From Clostridia bacterium (GTDB lineage Bacteria; Bacillota; Clostridia; Christensenellales; Aristaeellaceae): 16,736 bases of DNA. The translations under genes were made by a program, and so were the position numbers. Of this stretch, positions 16,051-16,736 are shown in pieces (position 1 is the first letter of the stretch; every line of letters begins with the position of its first letter). The DNA is taken from positions 1-16,736 of the forward strand of contig JAEDIV010000044.1 of the NCBI GenBank assembly GCA_016296675.1, written 5' to 3'. The notes beneath the pieces are model-generated. The model was not told the origin of the DNA. It saw only the letters and a program-made list of their open reading frames with translations, and did not search any database.

Positions 16051-16225
16051 TTGGTACGGTTTGTACTTAATGCGGAAACGGCTCCGATGCGGCTGACCAT
16101 TTCAAATGGTTTTCGGATGCCTTTCTATATACCGAAGAAGCCGGGAAGTGACGCCAATCGCTTTTCGAGCGGACACGGACAAGCCGGAAAAACCGGCAGG
16201 ACTATTTTGGAGGTGCTTTACACAG
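16051..16225 (+). promoter_or_regulatory. Structured 5' leader of rpsM, possible autoregulatory site
   Basis: About 175 transcribed bases precede rpsM with no credible gene. They hold an inverted repeat ACCATTT-C-AAATGGT (16096-16110), flanked by the complementary TCCGA (16083-16087) and TCGGA (16113-16117). Two further hairpins follow: CGCT/AGCG (16159-16171) and GCCGG-AAAAA-CCGGC (16183-16197). The last sits 11 bases before the ribosome binding site GGAGGTG (16209-16215). Alpha-operon leaders are often bound by ribosomal protein S4, but I cannot match a known S4 leader here. Confidence 0.5.
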
Positions 16226-16603
16226 ATGGCACGTATCGCAGGTGTGGACCTTCCCAGAGAGAAGAGAATCGAGGTCGCTCTGACGTATATCTACGGCATC
16301 GGCCCGAACATTGCCAACGAAATCATCGACGGTACCGGCATTAACCCCGATACCCGCGTCAAGGATCTTACTGAGTCCGATATCGGTAAGCTGCGCGACT
16401 ATATCGACCACAACCTCAAGGTAGAGGGTGACCTCCGCCGTGAAGTTTCCATGAACATCAAGCGCCTGATGGAAATCGGCTGCTACCGTGGCCTTCGCCA
16501 TCGCAAGGGTCTGCCCGTCCGCGGCCAGAACACCAAGCAGAATGCGCGTACCCGCAAGGGCCCGAAGAAGCAGGTTGCCGGCAAGAAGAAGGCTGGAAAG
16601 TAA
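16226..16603 (+). CDS. rpsM: 30S ribosomal protein S13
   Basis: This 125-residue protein of the small-subunit head contacts the P-site tRNA and S19. It starts MARIAGVDLPREKRIEVALT and shows YIYGIGPNIANEI (helix-two-turn-helix region) and CYRGLRHRKGLPVRGQNTK, then a basic tail ending KKAGK. GGAGGTG at 16209-16215 and the MARIAGVDLP start fix the ATG; an in-frame upstream ATG at 16106 only reads the leader. It heads the transcript, with rpsK 44 bases downstream. The usual upstream partners infA and rpmJ are absent, since uxuA precedes it. Confidence 0.99.
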   Translation: MARIAGVDLPREKRIEVALTYIYGIGPNIANEIIDGTGINPDTRVKDLTESDIGKLRDYIDHNLKVEGDLRREVSMNIKRLMEIGCYRGLRHRKGLPVRGQNTKQNARTRKGPKKQVAGKKKAGK

Positions 16604-16647
16604 TTTCCGGCTCCCGGAATTGATGTGAATTAGGAGGAAATACGTTT

Positions 16648-16736
16648 ATGGCTAAGCCGAAGCTGAAAAAGGTCGTCCGTAAGCGCCGCGAGAAGAAACT
16701 CGTCGAGCGTGGCGCGGCCCATATCCGCTCTTCTTT
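16648..16736 (+). CDS. rpsK: 30S ribosomal protein S11, N-terminal part (3' truncated by window)
   Basis: The visible 29 complete codons begin MAKPKLKKVVRKRREKKLVE and continue to GAAHIRSSF, the start of the conserved S11 core, which normally runs on as NNT. AGGAGG at 16632-16637 serves the ATG. S11 forms part of the small-subunit platform. Order rpsM-rpsK matches the alpha operon, which normally continues with rpsD, rpoA and rplQ beyond the window. Confidence 0.97.
   Translation, partial: MAKPKLKKVVRKRREKKLVERGAAHIRSS

Noticed and set aside
16106..16225. N-terminally extended S13 starting at 16106
   Set aside because: The extension reads leader hairpins, while GGAGGTG and the MARIAGVDLP start at 16226 match the family exactly.

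Overview
The window looks like chromosomal DNA from an anaerobic, Gram-positive, host-associated bacterium, most likely a member of the Clostridia. This rests on a T-box riboswitch, strong AGGAGG-type ribosome binding sites, TTGACA/TATAAT promoters with 17-base spacers, ferredoxin-dependent 2-oxoacid metabolism, and a gut-type secreted protein family (DUF6273 with BspA-like repeats). I cannot name a genus from the sequence.

Bases 1-330 hold the 3' end of an acyl-CoA synthetase. A sigma-A-type promoter (388-416) then drives a T-box leader (about 438-718) ending in a strong intrinsic terminator. Behind it lies one compact operon (778-9059) of eight genes: an isopropylmalate-synthase-like protein that has lost its catalytic motifs, a fusion of a xylose-isomerase-like TIM barrel with an AMP-forming acyl-CoA ligase, a branched-chain aminotransferase, a small P-loop NTPase, and the four subunits of a VOR-type 2-oxoacid:ferredoxin oxidoreductase. 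A bidirectional terminator closes it. Read as one pathway, the ligase activates a branched short-chain fatty acid, VOR carboxylates the acyl-CoA reductively to a 2-oxo acid, and the aminotransferase makes the amino acid. T-box control, which switches on under amino acid starvation, argues for this biosynthetic direction. The pathway is an inference. The order of genes and their family motifs are directly visible.

Bases 9126-12027 carry two tandem paralogous secreted proteins, each with its own promoter and terminator. They have a signal peptide, a short leucine-rich segment, an Ig-like segment and a C-terminal DUF6273-type domain. Just before the conserved C-terminus both have a segment that differs sharply between the copies.

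Bases 12086-15914 hold a Cys-type sulfatase without a signal peptide (minus strand), a divergently transcribed MnmA-like thiouridylase with an altered PP-loop, and mannonate dehydratase (uxuA) behind a good promoter. The sulfatase and uxuA fit use of host or plant uronate-containing glycans.

Bases 15915-16736 hold a hairpin, a consensus promoter, a 180-base structured leader, rpsM (S13) and the start of rpsK (S11). The alpha ribosomal operon therefore begins at rpsM here, separated from infA/rpmJ. I saw no tRNA, CRISPR array, insertion sequence, reverse transcriptase or phage gene.
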